Source of the DNA: Paraburkholderia bannensis NBRC 103871
GTDB lineage: Bacteria; Pseudomonadota; Gammaproteobacteria; Burkholderiales; Burkholderiaceae
Direction of reading: 5' to 3'
Assembly: GCF_000685015.1 (NCBI RefSeq)
Contig: NZ_BAYA01000012.1
Span: forward strand, 1-64,000
Length of the DNA stretch: 64,000 bases
Every line of letters starts with the position of its first letter. The stretch's first letter is position 1. Position numbers and translations under genes: made by a program. Below, one piece after another: positions 36,311 to 44,870 of this stretch. The notes under the pieces were generated by a model, which saw only the letters and a list, made by a program, of their open reading frames with translations, searched no databases and had not been told where the DNA came from.

Positions 36311-37375
36311 TTAACGCACGATCTGTGCGAGTTCGCCCGACTTGTACTTCTCGGCGATCTTGTCGAGCGAGACCGGCTTGATCTTGCCAGCCTGGCCTTC
36401 GCAGCCGAACGCGAGGAAGCGATCCACGCAGACCTTCTTCGCGGCTTCGCGGGCCGGCTTCAGGTAGTCGCGCGGGTCGAACTTCGACGGGTTTTCGAAC
36501 ATATAGCGACGGATCGCGCCCGTGATGGCCAGACGCAGGTCGGTGTCGATGTTGATTTTACGCACGCCGTGACGAATGCCTTCCTGGATCTCCTCCACCG
36601 GCACGCCGTACGTTTCCTTCATGTCGCCGCCAAACTCGCGGATCTCAGCGAGCAGTTCCTGCGGCACCGACGACGAACCGTGCATGACCAGGTGCGTGTT
36701 CGGGATGCGGGCGTGGATTTCCTTGATGCGCTGGATCGACAGGATGTCGCCCGTGGGCTTCTTGGAGAACTTGTACGCGCCGTGCGAGGTGCCGATCGCG
36801 ATCGCCAGTGCGTCGCACTGGGTGAGCTTGACGAAGTCGGCGGCCTGCTCCGGATCGGTCAGGAGCTGCTCGCGCGTCATGGTGCCTTCTGCGCCGTGAC
36901 CGTCTTCCTTGTCGCCCATCAGCGTTTCCAGCGAACCGAGCACGCCCAGTTCCGCTTCGACCGTCACGCCGATCGAGTGCGCCATTTCCACGACCTTGCG
37001 CGAGACGTCGACGTTGTACTCGTACGATGCGACCGTCTTGCCGTCGGCTTCGAGCGAGCCGTCCATCATCACGCTGGTGAAACCGCTGCGGATCGCGGCC
37101 ATGCAGACCGCCGGCGACTGGCCGTGATCCTGGTGCATCACGACCGGAATGTGCGGATACGACTCGACCGCCGCTTCGATCAGGTGGCGCAGGAACGGCT
37201 CGCCCGCGTACTTACGCGCGCCGGCCGAGGCCTGCATGATCACGGGCGAGCCGACCTGGCTGGCCGCTTCCATGATCGCCTGAACCTGTTCGAGGTTGTT
37301 CACGTTGAACGCGGGCAGACCGTAGCCGTTTTCGGCCGCGTGGTCGAGCAGTTGACGCATTGAAACGAGAGGCAT
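36311..37375 (-). CDS. fba: Class II fructose-bisphosphate aldolase
   Basis: This zinc-dependent aldolase interconverts fructose 1,6-bisphosphate with glyceraldehyde 3-phosphate and dihydroxyacetone phosphate. It has 354 residues. The zinc-ligand motifs VVMHQDHGQS and the later HGSSSV, along with GFTSVMMDGS, are typical of the class IIB (CbbA-like) enzyme of this group. The ATG at 37375 has GGAG upstream. It follows pyk by 384 bases and precedes purC, in the conserved pgk-pyk-fba order. Confidence 0.96.
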   Translation of the reverse strand: MPLVSMRQLLDHAAENGYGLPAFNVNNLEQVQAIMEAASQVGSPVIMQASAGARKYAGEPFLRHLIEAAVESYPHIPVVMHQDHGQSPAVCMAAIRSGFTSVMMDGSLEADGKTVASYEYNVDVSRKVVEMAHSIGVTVEAELGVLGSLETLMGDKEDGHGAEGTMTREQLLTDPEQAADFVKLTQCDALAIAIGTSHGAYKFSKKPTGDILSIQRIKEIHARIPNTHLVMHGSSSVPQELLAEIREFGGDMKETYGVPVEEIQEGIRHGVRKINIDTDLRLAITGAIRRYMFENPSKFDPRDYLKPAREAAKKVCVDRFLAFGCEGQAGKIKPVSLDKIAEKYKSGELAQIVR

Positions 37376-37759
37376 TGTTGCTACTCCTTTGATTTGAAAC
37401 GAATTGCTTCGTGCCGCCGGCCGTCTTGCGCAGCCGGTCGAGGGCGGCCTGGCAGCCGCCTCCCGCGTGCTCGTCGCGGGCTCAATGACGTGATTTTATC
37501 GCGAAGCGACTGCAATTCCCGCGCCGAACGCGTAACTGGCATGAAATTGGCGTATCGGAACGTCAATTCCGCGAGAAGATGCAAAAAGGATTGACAGCCC
37601 GAGCGCTGCTAGACCTGCGCTTAAGCCGGAATTGCGGGGATTTACGGCGATTTCACTGCGATCTTGCAGTCAATTAGCGCCGATCTGATACCAATGTGAT
37701 ACCAGTCGGCGCTAATGGTGTTAACTCGCTGCTTTACAGCACCGCGTTACAGCACCGAG
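37376..37759. other. pyk-fba intergenic region with repeats
   Basis: There is no gene in these 384 bases. The pyk-proximal part has a short tandem repeat and a perfect inverted repeat (listed separately). The fba-proximal part, rich in G/C hairpins, should contain the fba promoter. Confidence 0.5.
37673..37716. repeat. Inverted repeat downstream of pyk
   Basis: ATTAGCGCCGA (37673-37683) and its exact complement TCGGCGCTAAT (37706-37716) bracket a 22-base loop that itself holds two copies of TGATACCA. There is no T-run, so it is not a classic terminator. Confidence 0.8.
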
Positions 37760-37768
37760 TTACAGCAC
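37734..37768. repeat. 13-base tandem repeat spanning the pyk stop codon
   Basis: Three copies of TTACAGCAC (37734, 37747, 37760) repeat with a 13-base period, the last copy being the final codons and stop of pyk. The pattern looks like a small tandem duplication of the gene end. Confidence 0.8.
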
Positions 37769-39196
37769 GTCGCCGACGCGCACGATCTTCAGCGTGTTGG
37801 TGCCGCCCGGCTGGCCCATCGGCTCGCCGACGGTCAGCACGACCATGTCGCCGCGCGACGCATAGCCCTTGCTCACCACCACTTCGATGGCCTGCTGCAA
37901 TGCCGTGTCGCGGTCGCTGCTGGTGTCCAGATGCAGCGGCGTGACATTGCGGTACAGCGACATCGCGCGCTCGCTACCCTCGCGCGGCGTGAGCGCGAAG
38001 ATCGGCACGTGCGTCCAGTGACGCGACATCCACAGCGCCGTCGAGCCCGATTCCGTCAGCGCGACGATGGCCTTGGCGCCCAGATGGTAGGCCGTGAACA
38101 GCGCGCCCATGGCGATCGACTGGTCGATGCGCGTGAAGGTGCGGTCGAGGAAATCCTTGTCGAGCTCGGATTGTTCCGACTTTTCGGCTTCGAGGCAGAT
38201 GGCGGCCATCGTTTCGATGGTCTGCACCGGGTACTTGCCCGCTGCCGATTCCGCCGACAGCATCACCGCGTCCGTGCCGTCGAGCACCGCGTTGGCGACG
38301 TCCGACACTTCGGCGCGCGTGGGCACCGGTGCGTGGATCATCGACTCCATCATCTGCGTGGCGGTGATGACGAGCTTGTTGGACTCGCGCGCCATGCGGA
38401 TCATGCGCTTTTGCAGCGCCGGGACGGCTGCGTTGCCGACTTCCACGGCCAGGTCGCCACGGGCCACCATGATGCCGTCGGACGAATCGAGAATTTCCTG
38501 CAGCGCGGGAATCGCTTCGGCGCGCTCGATCTTCGCGATCATCTTCGGCTTGATGCCGTACGGTGCGCCCGCGATGTTGGCGAGCTGGCGCGCCATTTCC
38601 ATGTCGGTGGCGTTCTTCGGGAACGACACGGCCACGAAGTCCACGCCGATGGACATGGCCGTGCGGATGTCCTCCATGTCCTTCGCGGTGAGCGCCGGCG
38701 CGGTGAGGCCGCCGCCCTGGCGGTTGATGCCCTTGTTGTTGGACAGCTCGCCGCCGACCTTCACGACCGTGTGAATTTCGGTGCCGATCACGCGCGACAC
38801 GTCGAGCACGATCAGGCCGTCGTTGAGCAGCAGGACGTCGCCCGGCTTCAGGTCGCGCGGCAAGTCCTTGTAGTCGAGACCGACGCGTTCGTCGTTACCG
38901 AGTTCGCATTCGGCGTCGAGAATGAAGGGCTGGCCCGGTTCGAGCAGCGTCTTGCCGTTCTCGAACTTGCCGACGCGGATCTTCGGGCCTTGCAGATCGG
39001 CCATGATCGCGACTTCACGGCCGGCCTGACGGGCGCACGCCCGCACGTTCTCGGCACGCTGACGGTGATCGTCGGCAGTGCCGTGCGAGAAGTTGAGGCG
39101 CACCACGTCCAATCCTGCGTGGATCATTTTCAGCAGGACGTCCGGCGTGCTGGAAGCCGGACCGATGGTGGCGACAATCTTGGTGGCGCGATGCAT
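37760..39196 (-). CDS. pyk: Pyruvate kinase
   Basis: This enzyme transfers phosphate from phosphoenolpyruvate to ADP, the last step of glycolysis. It has 478 residues from ATG 39196, which has GAGGAG upstream and starts the fold exactly (MHRATKIVATIGPASS). Visible motifs are LNFSHG, the KIERAEAIPALQEIL catalytic lysine segment, DGIMVARGDLAVE and the TQMMESM region. The C-terminal domain carries TESGSTALWMSRHW. The frame stays open for another 174 codons upstream, to the pgk stop (see that entry). It belongs to the pgk-pyk-fba block. Confidence 0.96.
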   Translation of the reverse strand: MHRATKIVATIGPASSTPDVLLKMIHAGLDVVRLNFSHGTADDHRQRAENVRACARQAGREVAIMADLQGPKIRVGKFENGKTLLEPGQPFILDAECELGNDERVGLDYKDLPRDLKPGDVLLLNDGLIVLDVSRVIGTEIHTVVKVGGELSNNKGINRQGGGLTAPALTAKDMEDIRTAMSIGVDFVAVSFPKNATDMEMARQLANIAGAPYGIKPKMIAKIERAEAIPALQEILDSSDGIMVARGDLAVEVGNAAVPALQKRMIRMARESNKLVITATQMMESMIHAPVPTRAEVSDVANAVLDGTDAVMLSAESAAGKYPVQTIETMAAICLEAEKSEQSELDKDFLDRTFTRIDQSIAMGALFTAYHLGAKAIVALTESGSTALWMSRHWTHVPIFALTPREGSERAMSLYRNVTPLHLDTSSDRDTALQQAIEVVVSKGYASRGDMVVLTVGEPMGQPGGTNTLKIVRVGDVL

Positions 39197-39718
39197 GAGT
39201 CTCCTCGTCTGGATAGGATCGCTGGGAAAACCGTTACTGCGAGAAGTGCTGGCCGGCTGCGCCGACGCGTGCGTTGCTTGCGTGGCGTGGCCGTGACGCG
39301 CACCGGTCATATCCGGCGTCGCTTTCTTGGAGGGCGCCGCGACGGTCGGTACGACTGGCTCGACCGGTGCGGCGTTACTTGTATGCGTTTGCGTTTGCAT
39401 TTGCGCCTGCGAAGCTGGGGCGGCGGACGTGGCTGTGCGCCCTTCAGTCCCTGCTTGCGGCGTCACCGTTGTCGCGAGCGATTCAGCGGTCGCTGCGCCA
39501 GACGGAGTCATGTCGATTTCAGATACGGCGTTTTCAATCACCGCTTCGAGAATGGCAACGGACGTCGCGTCCGTCCTTGCCTGTTCTGTCGCGGCAGCAC
39601 GGGGCGCAGCGCGCCCCGGCTGTACAGCGGGTTGCGCGGCCCCGGTTGCGGCGCGCTTTGGCGCGCTCGCACGAGGAAGCTTGTTCGTGGCCTTCCCGGC
39701 CGGGGCGCGCGGCGCCAC
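39197..39718 (-). other. Open frame continuous with pyk, starting at the pgk stop
   Basis: Between pgk and pyk, 174 codons are open in the pyk frame, beginning with a GTG immediately after the pgk TAA. The translation is Ala/Thr/Pro-rich low-complexity sequence (MAPRAPAGKATNKLPRASAP at the start, TQTHTSNAAPVEP later). It could be a disordered N-terminal extension of a longer pyruvate kinase form or a separate short protein. High GC alone can give open frames of this length. I see no good ribosome binding site for the GTG, so pyk itself is annotated from 39196. Confidence 0.3.
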
Positions 39719-40918
39719 TTAGGAAGCCGCCCGGGTTTCGAGCACTTCCACCGCCGGCAGCTTCTTGCCTTCCAGGAACTCCAGGAATGCGCCGCCGCCA
39801 GTCGAGATGTAGCTGACCTTGTCCGCGATGTTGTACTTCGCGATGGCCGCGAGCGTGTCGCCGCCGCCTGCGATCGAGAACGCGCCCGAATTCGCGATGG
39901 CGTCCGCCAGCGTCTTCGTGCCGTTGCCGAACTGGTCGAACTCGAACACGCCGACCGGGCCGTTCCACACGATCGTGCCGGCCTGCGCGAGCTGCGCGGC
40001 GAGCGCATTGGCCGTAACCGGGCCGATGTCGAGGATCATGTCGTCGTCGGCCACATCGGCGACGTCCTTGGTTTCAGCCTTGGCCGCCGGCGAGAATTCC
40101 TTGGCCGTGACCACGTCCGTCGGGATCGGCACCGAAGCGCCGCGTGCGCGTGCCGCGTCGATGATCGCCCTGGCGTCGTCGATCAGATCGACTTCCGCGA
40201 GCGACTTGCCGATCTTCAGGCCGGCCGCAAGCATGAACGTATTGGCGATGCCGCCGCCGACGATCAGCTGATCGACCTTTTCGGCGAGCGACTTCAGGAT
40301 GGTGAGCTTGGTCGAGACCTTCGAACCGGCGACGATCGCCACCAGCGGGCGCTTCGGCGCGCCAAGCGCCTTGCCGAGCGCGTCCAGCTCAGCCGCCAGC
40401 AGCGGGCCTGCGCAGGCGATGGGCGCGTACTTCGCGATGCCGTGCGTGGTGGCTTCGGCGCGGTGCGCGGTGCCGAAAGCGTCGTTCACGTAGACGTCGC
40501 AGAGCTTGGCCATCTTCTGCGCCAGCTCGTCGGAATTCTTCTTCTCGCCCTTGTTGACGCGGCAGTTTTCGAGCAGCACGACGTTGCCCGGCTCGACGTT
40601 CACGCCGTTTTCGACCCAGTTCGCGACCAGCGGCACGTCGCGGCCGAGCAACTCGGCCAGACGCTTCGCGACCGGTGCGAGCGAGTCTTCGGGTTTGAAT
40701 TCACCTTCGGTCGGGCGGCCCAGGTGGGACGTGACCATGACAGCGGCGCCCGCATCCAGCGCGGCCTTGATGGCCGGCACGGACGCGCGCACGCGGGTGT
40801 CTTCGGTGATGTTGCCCTGGTCGTCCTGCGGCACGTTCAGGTCGGCGCGGATGAACACCCGCTTGCCCTTGAGCTTGCCTTCGGAGATCAGATCGGAAAG
40901 ACGCAGAACCTTGTTCAT
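39719..40918 (-). CDS. pgk: Phosphoglycerate kinase
   Basis: This enzyme makes ATP from 1,3-bisphosphoglycerate in glycolysis and runs backwards in gluconeogenesis or CO2 fixation. It has 399 residues. Motifs include RVFIRADLNVP near the N-terminus, TSHLGRP, VYVNDAFGTAHRAEAT, the GSKVSTKL strand and the C-terminal GGGDTLAAI with STGGGAFLEFLEGK. I start at ATG 40918 (MNKVLRLSDL), which matches the family start; an ATG at 40924 would add Met-Ser. It is the first gene of the visible minus-strand glycolysis block. Confidence 0.96.
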   Translation of the reverse strand: MNKVLRLSDLISEGKLKGKRVFIRADLNVPQDDQGNITEDTRVRASVPAIKAALDAGAAVMVTSHLGRPTEGEFKPEDSLAPVAKRLAELLGRDVPLVANWVENGVNVEPGNVVLLENCRVNKGEKKNSDELAQKMAKLCDVYVNDAFGTAHRAEATTHGIAKYAPIACAGPLLAAELDALGKALGAPKRPLVAIVAGSKVSTKLTILKSLAEKVDQLIVGGGIANTFMLAAGLKIGKSLAEVDLIDDARAIIDAARARGASVPIPTDVVTAKEFSPAAKAETKDVADVADDDMILDIGPVTANALAAQLAQAGTIVWNGPVGVFEFDQFGNGTKTLADAIANSGAFSIAGGGDTLAAIAKYNIADKVSYISTGGGAFLEFLEGKKLPAVEVLETRAAS

Positions 40919-41595
40919 GGACATGTCATCTTGATGGTGGGAAGGCGGTGACAAGACGATGCAGGTCCGCGGGCCGCCGAAGCGTTGCTTCAGGCAGCCA
41001 GGCGGCGAAGGCGCGACGGGCGCGGCGCGGGATCCGCGCGGCTGCCGTCTCCTGGCGCCGCCGCGGGTCGCTTGCTCGGCGCTCGGCACGAGCCGGCATC
41101 GAATTGCGAGATCGGTATTTTAGCCGATAGCCAGGATGATCTGAGGCGTGCTTCGGCGAATGTCCCGTATTTGGGAGAACGCTGAGTGCGAAGCTTACGA
41201 TTGCGCAACGCAGCATGACGATGGACGGCCGAAGCCGCGGAGCGACTGGCCCGAGCGCCGAATCTGTCGACACGCCCCCTCTCGCCCCCTCTAATCCACG
41301 CCGGATCCCGCTCGAAGGCTGCTCGAATCCGCCTGAAACGCCCGCCGCGCGCGCCCGCGAGCGCGCTAAGGCCGCGTAAATGACGTTAGAATGATCCTCT
41401 TTGCCGAACGCAGCCGCGGCGCGCCTTTACCCGGTACGCACCATGCGGGACGAATCGCGGTTTGTTGCGATTTTCGCCCGATATGCGCAGTGCATCGATC
41501 GGCGTTCAGCACGGTTTTCTGCCCGATTTTGGTTCGTTTTTTCGGTTTTTTGTTCGTTTAATCACCGTTTTCACTGCACTCGCCTGGAGAATCGT
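40919..41595. other. Divergent intergenic region, 677 bases
   Basis: There is no supportable gene between pgk (minus) and ilvE (plus). The ilvE-proximal 80 bases are rich in T and TTTT runs, unlike the rest of the window, and probably form part of the ilvE leader. The pgk promoter must lie on the left. I see no palindromic operator. Confidence 0.4.
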
Positions 41596-42516
41596 ATGTC
41601 AATGGCCGACCGCGACGGCAAGATCTGGATGGACGGCAAGCTGGTGGACTGGCGCGACGCCAACATCCACGTGCTGACCCACACGCTGCACTACGGCATG
41701 GGCGTCTTCGAAGGCGTACGCGCCTACAAGACCACCACCGGGACGGCCATCTTCCGCCTCGCCGAGCACACGAAGCGTCTGCTCAATTCGGCCAAGATCT
41801 TCCAGATGGACGTGCCGTTCGACGCGAAAACGCTGGCTGACGCGCAACTCGAAGTCGTGCGCGAGAACAAGCTCGAGTCCTGCTATATCCGCCCGATCAT
41901 CTGGGTCGGCTCGGAAAAGCTCGGCGTGTCGGCGCGCGGCAACACGATTCACGTGGCGATCGCCGCGTGGCCGTGGGGCGCCTATCTGGGCGAAGACGGC
42001 CTCGCCAAGGGCATTCGCGTGAAGACGTCGTCGTTCACGCGCCACCACGTCAACGTGTCGATGGTGCGCGCCAAGGCGTCGGGCTGGTACGTGAACTCGA
42101 TCCTCGCCAACCAGGAAGCCACCGCCGACGGCTACGACGAAGCGCTGCTGCTCGACGTCGACGGCTATGTGTCGGAAGGCTCGGGCGAGAACTTCTTCCT
42201 CGTCAACAACGGCAAGATCTACACGCCGGATCTGGCGTCCTGCCTCGACGGCATCACGCGCGACACCGTCATCACGCTCGCGCGCGACATGAACATCCCC
42301 GTGATCGAGAAGCGCATCACGCGCGACGAGGTCTACACCTGCGACGAAGCGTTCTTCACCGGCACCGCCGCCGAAGTCACGCCAATCCGCGAACTGGACA
42401 ACCGCACCATCGGTTCCGGCTCGCGCGGCCCGATCACGGAGAAGCTGCAATCGGCGTTCTTCGACGTCGTGTCCGGCAAAAACGAGAAATACGCGCACTG
42501 GCTCGCCAAGGTCTGA
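41596..42516 (+). CDS. ilvE: Branched-chain amino acid aminotransferase
   Basis: This PLP-dependent fold-type IV enzyme interconverts leucine, isoleucine and valine with their keto acids. It has 306 residues. The PLP lysine is Lys160 in VRAKASGWYVNS; YGMGVFEGVRAY, the GYDEALLLDVDGYVSEGSGEN phosphate-binding region and FFTGTAAEVTPI are family motifs. ATG 41596 has GGAG 7 bases upstream; the open frame to 41401 is Arg/Phe-rich and unrelated. It is followed by a zinc-finger gene after 64 bases. Confidence 0.96.
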   Translation: MSMADRDGKIWMDGKLVDWRDANIHVLTHTLHYGMGVFEGVRAYKTTTGTAIFRLAEHTKRLLNSAKIFQMDVPFDAKTLADAQLEVVRENKLESCYIRPIIWVGSEKLGVSARGNTIHVAIAAWPWGAYLGEDGLAKGIRVKTSSFTRHHVNVSMVRAKASGWYVNSILANQEATADGYDEALLLDVDGYVSEGSGENFFLVNNGKIYTPDLASCLDGITRDTVITLARDMNIPVIEKRITRDEVYTCDEAFFTGTAAEVTPIRELDNRTIGSGSRGPITEKLQSAFFDVVSGKNEKYAHWLAKV

Positions 42517-42580
42517 CGACCGACGCGCCCCGGACGCGCCTGGAATTACGCGCCCCACAGCTACACAGAGAATCATCCCC

Positions 42581-42775
42581 ATGAGCGAAATCAAGGAAAT
42601 GCCGCTGGTCGAATTGAAGGCCAAAGACCTGCCGGCGTATTGCCCGAACCCGTCGATGCCGCGCTGGAGCAACCATCCGCGCGTCTTTATCGACGTGACG
42701 CACGGCGAAGCGAAGTGCCCGTATTGCAGCACGCGCTACAAGCTGAAGGAAGGCGAGGTCGTTCACGGCCATTGA
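42581..42775 (+). CDS. Small zinc-finger protein (CHCC type)
   Basis: This is a 64-residue protein with a single zf-CHCC domain. The likely zinc ligands are Cys21 (AYCPNP), His32 (NHPRVFIDV) and Cys46/Cys49 (KCPYCSTRY). The fold is that of the NDUFS6-like zinc site of complex I accessory proteins. In related bacteria it sits between ilvE and waaF, as here, but its role is not established. The genes appear to form one transcription unit with ilvE. Confidence 0.88.
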   Translation: MSEIKEMPLVELKAKDLPAYCPNPSMPRWSNHPRVFIDVTHGEAKCPYCSTRYKLKEGEVVHGH

Positions 42776-43089
42776 GGCGGCTTTCGGCGGTCGCGGCCAG
42801 CGTGGTTGATGCGCAGGCCGCACCCCATGAAGCCGGTCAAGCGCGTCCCCAGCGTCCGTGACGCTGCCGGACGCGCCCGACATTTGGCATTCCCGAAGTT
42901 ACTGCGGGTTCAAGAACCCTGGTTGCCCGGCACGCCGCGTGCTGTGCGCCCAGACCCCGCTGCTCCCGACGCGCTCCGGCGCGTCTTTTCCCAACTGCGT
43001 TTCGCGCGCCGCCGCCGGCCTCATTGCGCCCATTGCCATGGGCCGCGCGTGCCCGAAACCTATGCCCTTTTTCCGGACTTTGAATCCCG
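42776..43089. other. Intergenic region, 314 bases
   Basis: A plus-strand frame at 42858-43130 is open but overlaps the waaF start and has no similarity, so I do not call a gene. No terminator hairpin with a T-run is visible. It may hold a promoter for waaF. Confidence 0.4.
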
Positions 43090-44115
43090 ATGCGCCGCGC
43101 GCTGGTAATTGCACCGAACTGGATCGGTGACGCACTGATGGCGCAGCCGCTTTTTTCGCGGCTCGTAAAACTGCATCCGCGTATCGAAATCGACGCGATT
43201 GCGCCCACCTGGGTTGCGCCCGTCCTCGAGCGCATGCCCGAGATACGCGACGTCTACGCCACCGACCTCGCCCACGGCAAGCTGCAACTGCTGCGCCGCT
43301 GGCAGCTCGCGGGCGATCTGCGCGCCGAACACTACGACGCGGCCTATGTGCTGCCGAATTCGCTGAAGTCCGCGCTGATCCCGTGGCTCGCGAATATCCC
43401 GCTGCGAATTGGCTATACCGGCGAGAGCCGCTATGGCCTGCTCAACGTGCGCCACGCGAATCCGCCCAAGGACGAGCGCCCGCCGATGGTCAAGCACTAC
43501 GCCGCGCTGGCGTGGGCGCCCGGCGCCAAGGTGCCCGACGACCTGCCGCTGCCACGCCTGGAATCGGATCCGAACGAGGCGTCGCGCGTGTCGGCGCGCT
43601 TCAATCTGGACACGCGCGTGCCGCTGCTGGTGTTCTGCCCCGGCGCGGAATACGGCCCCGCCAAGCGCTGGCCGCCCGAGCATTTCGCGGCGCTCGCGCG
43701 CATGGTCGCCCAGTCGTTCCCGTACACGCAGATCGTCGCGCTGGGGTCGCCCAAGGATGCGCCGCTTGCCCAGGCGATCGCCGACCTGGCTCCGAACGTG
43801 CGCAATCTGTGCGGCCAGACCGCGCTCGGCGAGGCTTGCGCGCTGATCTCGCGCGCAAGCGCCGTGGTCACCAACGACTCCGGCCTGATGCACGTGGCGG
43901 CCGCGCTGCGCCGCCCGCTGGTGGCCCTTTACGGATCGACGGATCCGCGCCACACGCCGCCCCTGTCGGAGCTTGCAAAGGTACAATGGCTGCACCTCGA
44001 TTGCAGTCCTTGCTTTGCGCGCGAGTGTCCGCTCGGGCATCAGAACTGCCTGCGCGAACTCAGTGCGGAGCAGGTCTTCGACGATTTGCGCGGCATGCTG
44101 GTCGCCCAGCGCTGA
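43090..44115 (+). CDS. waaF: ADP-heptose:LPS heptosyltransferase II
   Basis: This is a GT-B glycosyltransferase of family 9 that adds the second heptose to the lipopolysaccharide inner core on the cytoplasmic face of the inner membrane. It has 341 residues. The N-terminal RRALVIAPNWIGDALMAQPL segment with its catalytic Asp, the CPGAEYGPAKRWP motif in the middle, and SRASAVVTNDSGLMHVAAAL plus LYGSTDPRHTPP in the C-terminal ADP-heptose domain are characteristic. The ending with several Cys (SPCFARECPLGHQNCL) is also typical of WaaF. Confidence 0.95.
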   Translation: MRRALVIAPNWIGDALMAQPLFSRLVKLHPRIEIDAIAPTWVAPVLERMPEIRDVYATDLAHGKLQLLRRWQLAGDLRAEHYDAAYVLPNSLKSALIPWLANIPLRIGYTGESRYGLLNVRHANPPKDERPPMVKHYAALAWAPGAKVPDDLPLPRLESDPNEASRVSARFNLDTRVPLLVFCPGAEYGPAKRWPPEHFAALARMVAQSFPYTQIVALGSPKDAPLAQAIADLAPNVRNLCGQTALGEACALISRASAVVTNDSGLMHVAAALRRPLVALYGSTDPRHTPPLSELAKVQWLHLDCSPCFARECPLGHQNCLRELSAEQVFDDLRGMLVAQR

Positions 44116-44336
44116 AACGCACAACACGTTGCGCGCCGGCCACGTCTGGGCCGTGGCGCAGCGTGGATGTGCGGCACGCCACCGACGCCACGCCCGGCTC
44201 GCGCGCCCAATCTGGGAATCTGCCTGGGAACACGCCAGGCAAGACGCCAGGGAGCACGCAGATCGCGAGCCAGTCGCGGCATCGCAAACCGAAGCCAACG
44301 CCAACCCGCGCGCGAAGCGCATCAGATCAACGAGCC

Positions 44337-44783
44337 ATGCCACGTTTTGCCCACATCTTCGAAGCCGCCGCGGACACTCTCAACGCGTACTACCAGGCCG
44401 TCGCGGAGGTCAATATCGACGCGCTGATGGGCCTGTGGATCGACGAGGAGTTCGTGAGCTGCATCACCGCCGAAGGCCCGCACCTGCACGGCCTGGCCGA
44501 GATCCGCGCGGGTCTGGCCTCGCAGCTGGAAGCGGCGCCCGTGTCGGTCGAGCCGCTCGATATCCGCGTGTACGACAGCCTCGGCACCGTGGTGTACGCC
44601 ATCGTCGAAGCCCACCGCCCGGTCGATCCGAATGCGATTCCGGCGATGGTGTTCACGACCTACGTGATGGTTCACGAACGCGGCGAATGGCGTATCGCGC
44701 ACATTCACGCGAGCAAGATGCCCGACGATGCAGCCAGCCAGTTCTCGGCCAAGCTGCGCCACGGCCAGGGCGCGCTGCACTGA
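44337..44783 (+). CDS. SnoaL/NTF2-like domain protein
   Basis: This 148-residue protein has the cone-shaped NTF2/SnoaL-like fold pattern: an N-terminal helix with AAADTLNAYYQAVAEVNIDALMGLW, the VSCITAEGPHLHGLAEIRAG segment, then strands VYDSLGTVVYAIVEAH and FTTYVMVHERGEWRIAHIHAS. Members bind small ligands or act as cyclases/isomerases or adaptor domains; the exact role is unknown. It lies 221 bases after waaF and 87 before a YheT-like hydrolase. The ATG at 44337 is the first start giving the domain; no strong ribosome binding site is seen. Confidence 0.8.
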   Translation: MPRFAHIFEAAADTLNAYYQAVAEVNIDALMGLWIDEEFVSCITAEGPHLHGLAEIRAGLASQLEAAPVSVEPLDIRVYDSLGTVVYAIVEAHRPVDPNAIPAMVFTTYVMVHERGEWRIAHIHASKMPDDAASQFSAKLRHGQGALH

Positions 44784-44870
44784 TTCAGACGCGCGGCTCG
44801 CCCCAGGACGAGCCGGCGTGCAGGGGAAAGCAGGAACAAGAAGTCACGCAGTAGCAAGAAGGGGACGGCC

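Noticed and set aside
37715..40951. Very long plus-strand open frame (over 1000 codons) opposite pyk and pgk
   Set aside because: It is the antisense of two clear essential genes, its translation is Arg/Val/Asp-rich with no family features, and it arises from codon bias in high-GC DNA.
42858..43130. Plus-strand open frame of 90 codons before waaF
   Set aside because: It overlaps the waaF start, has no similarity I recognise and no ribosome binding site.
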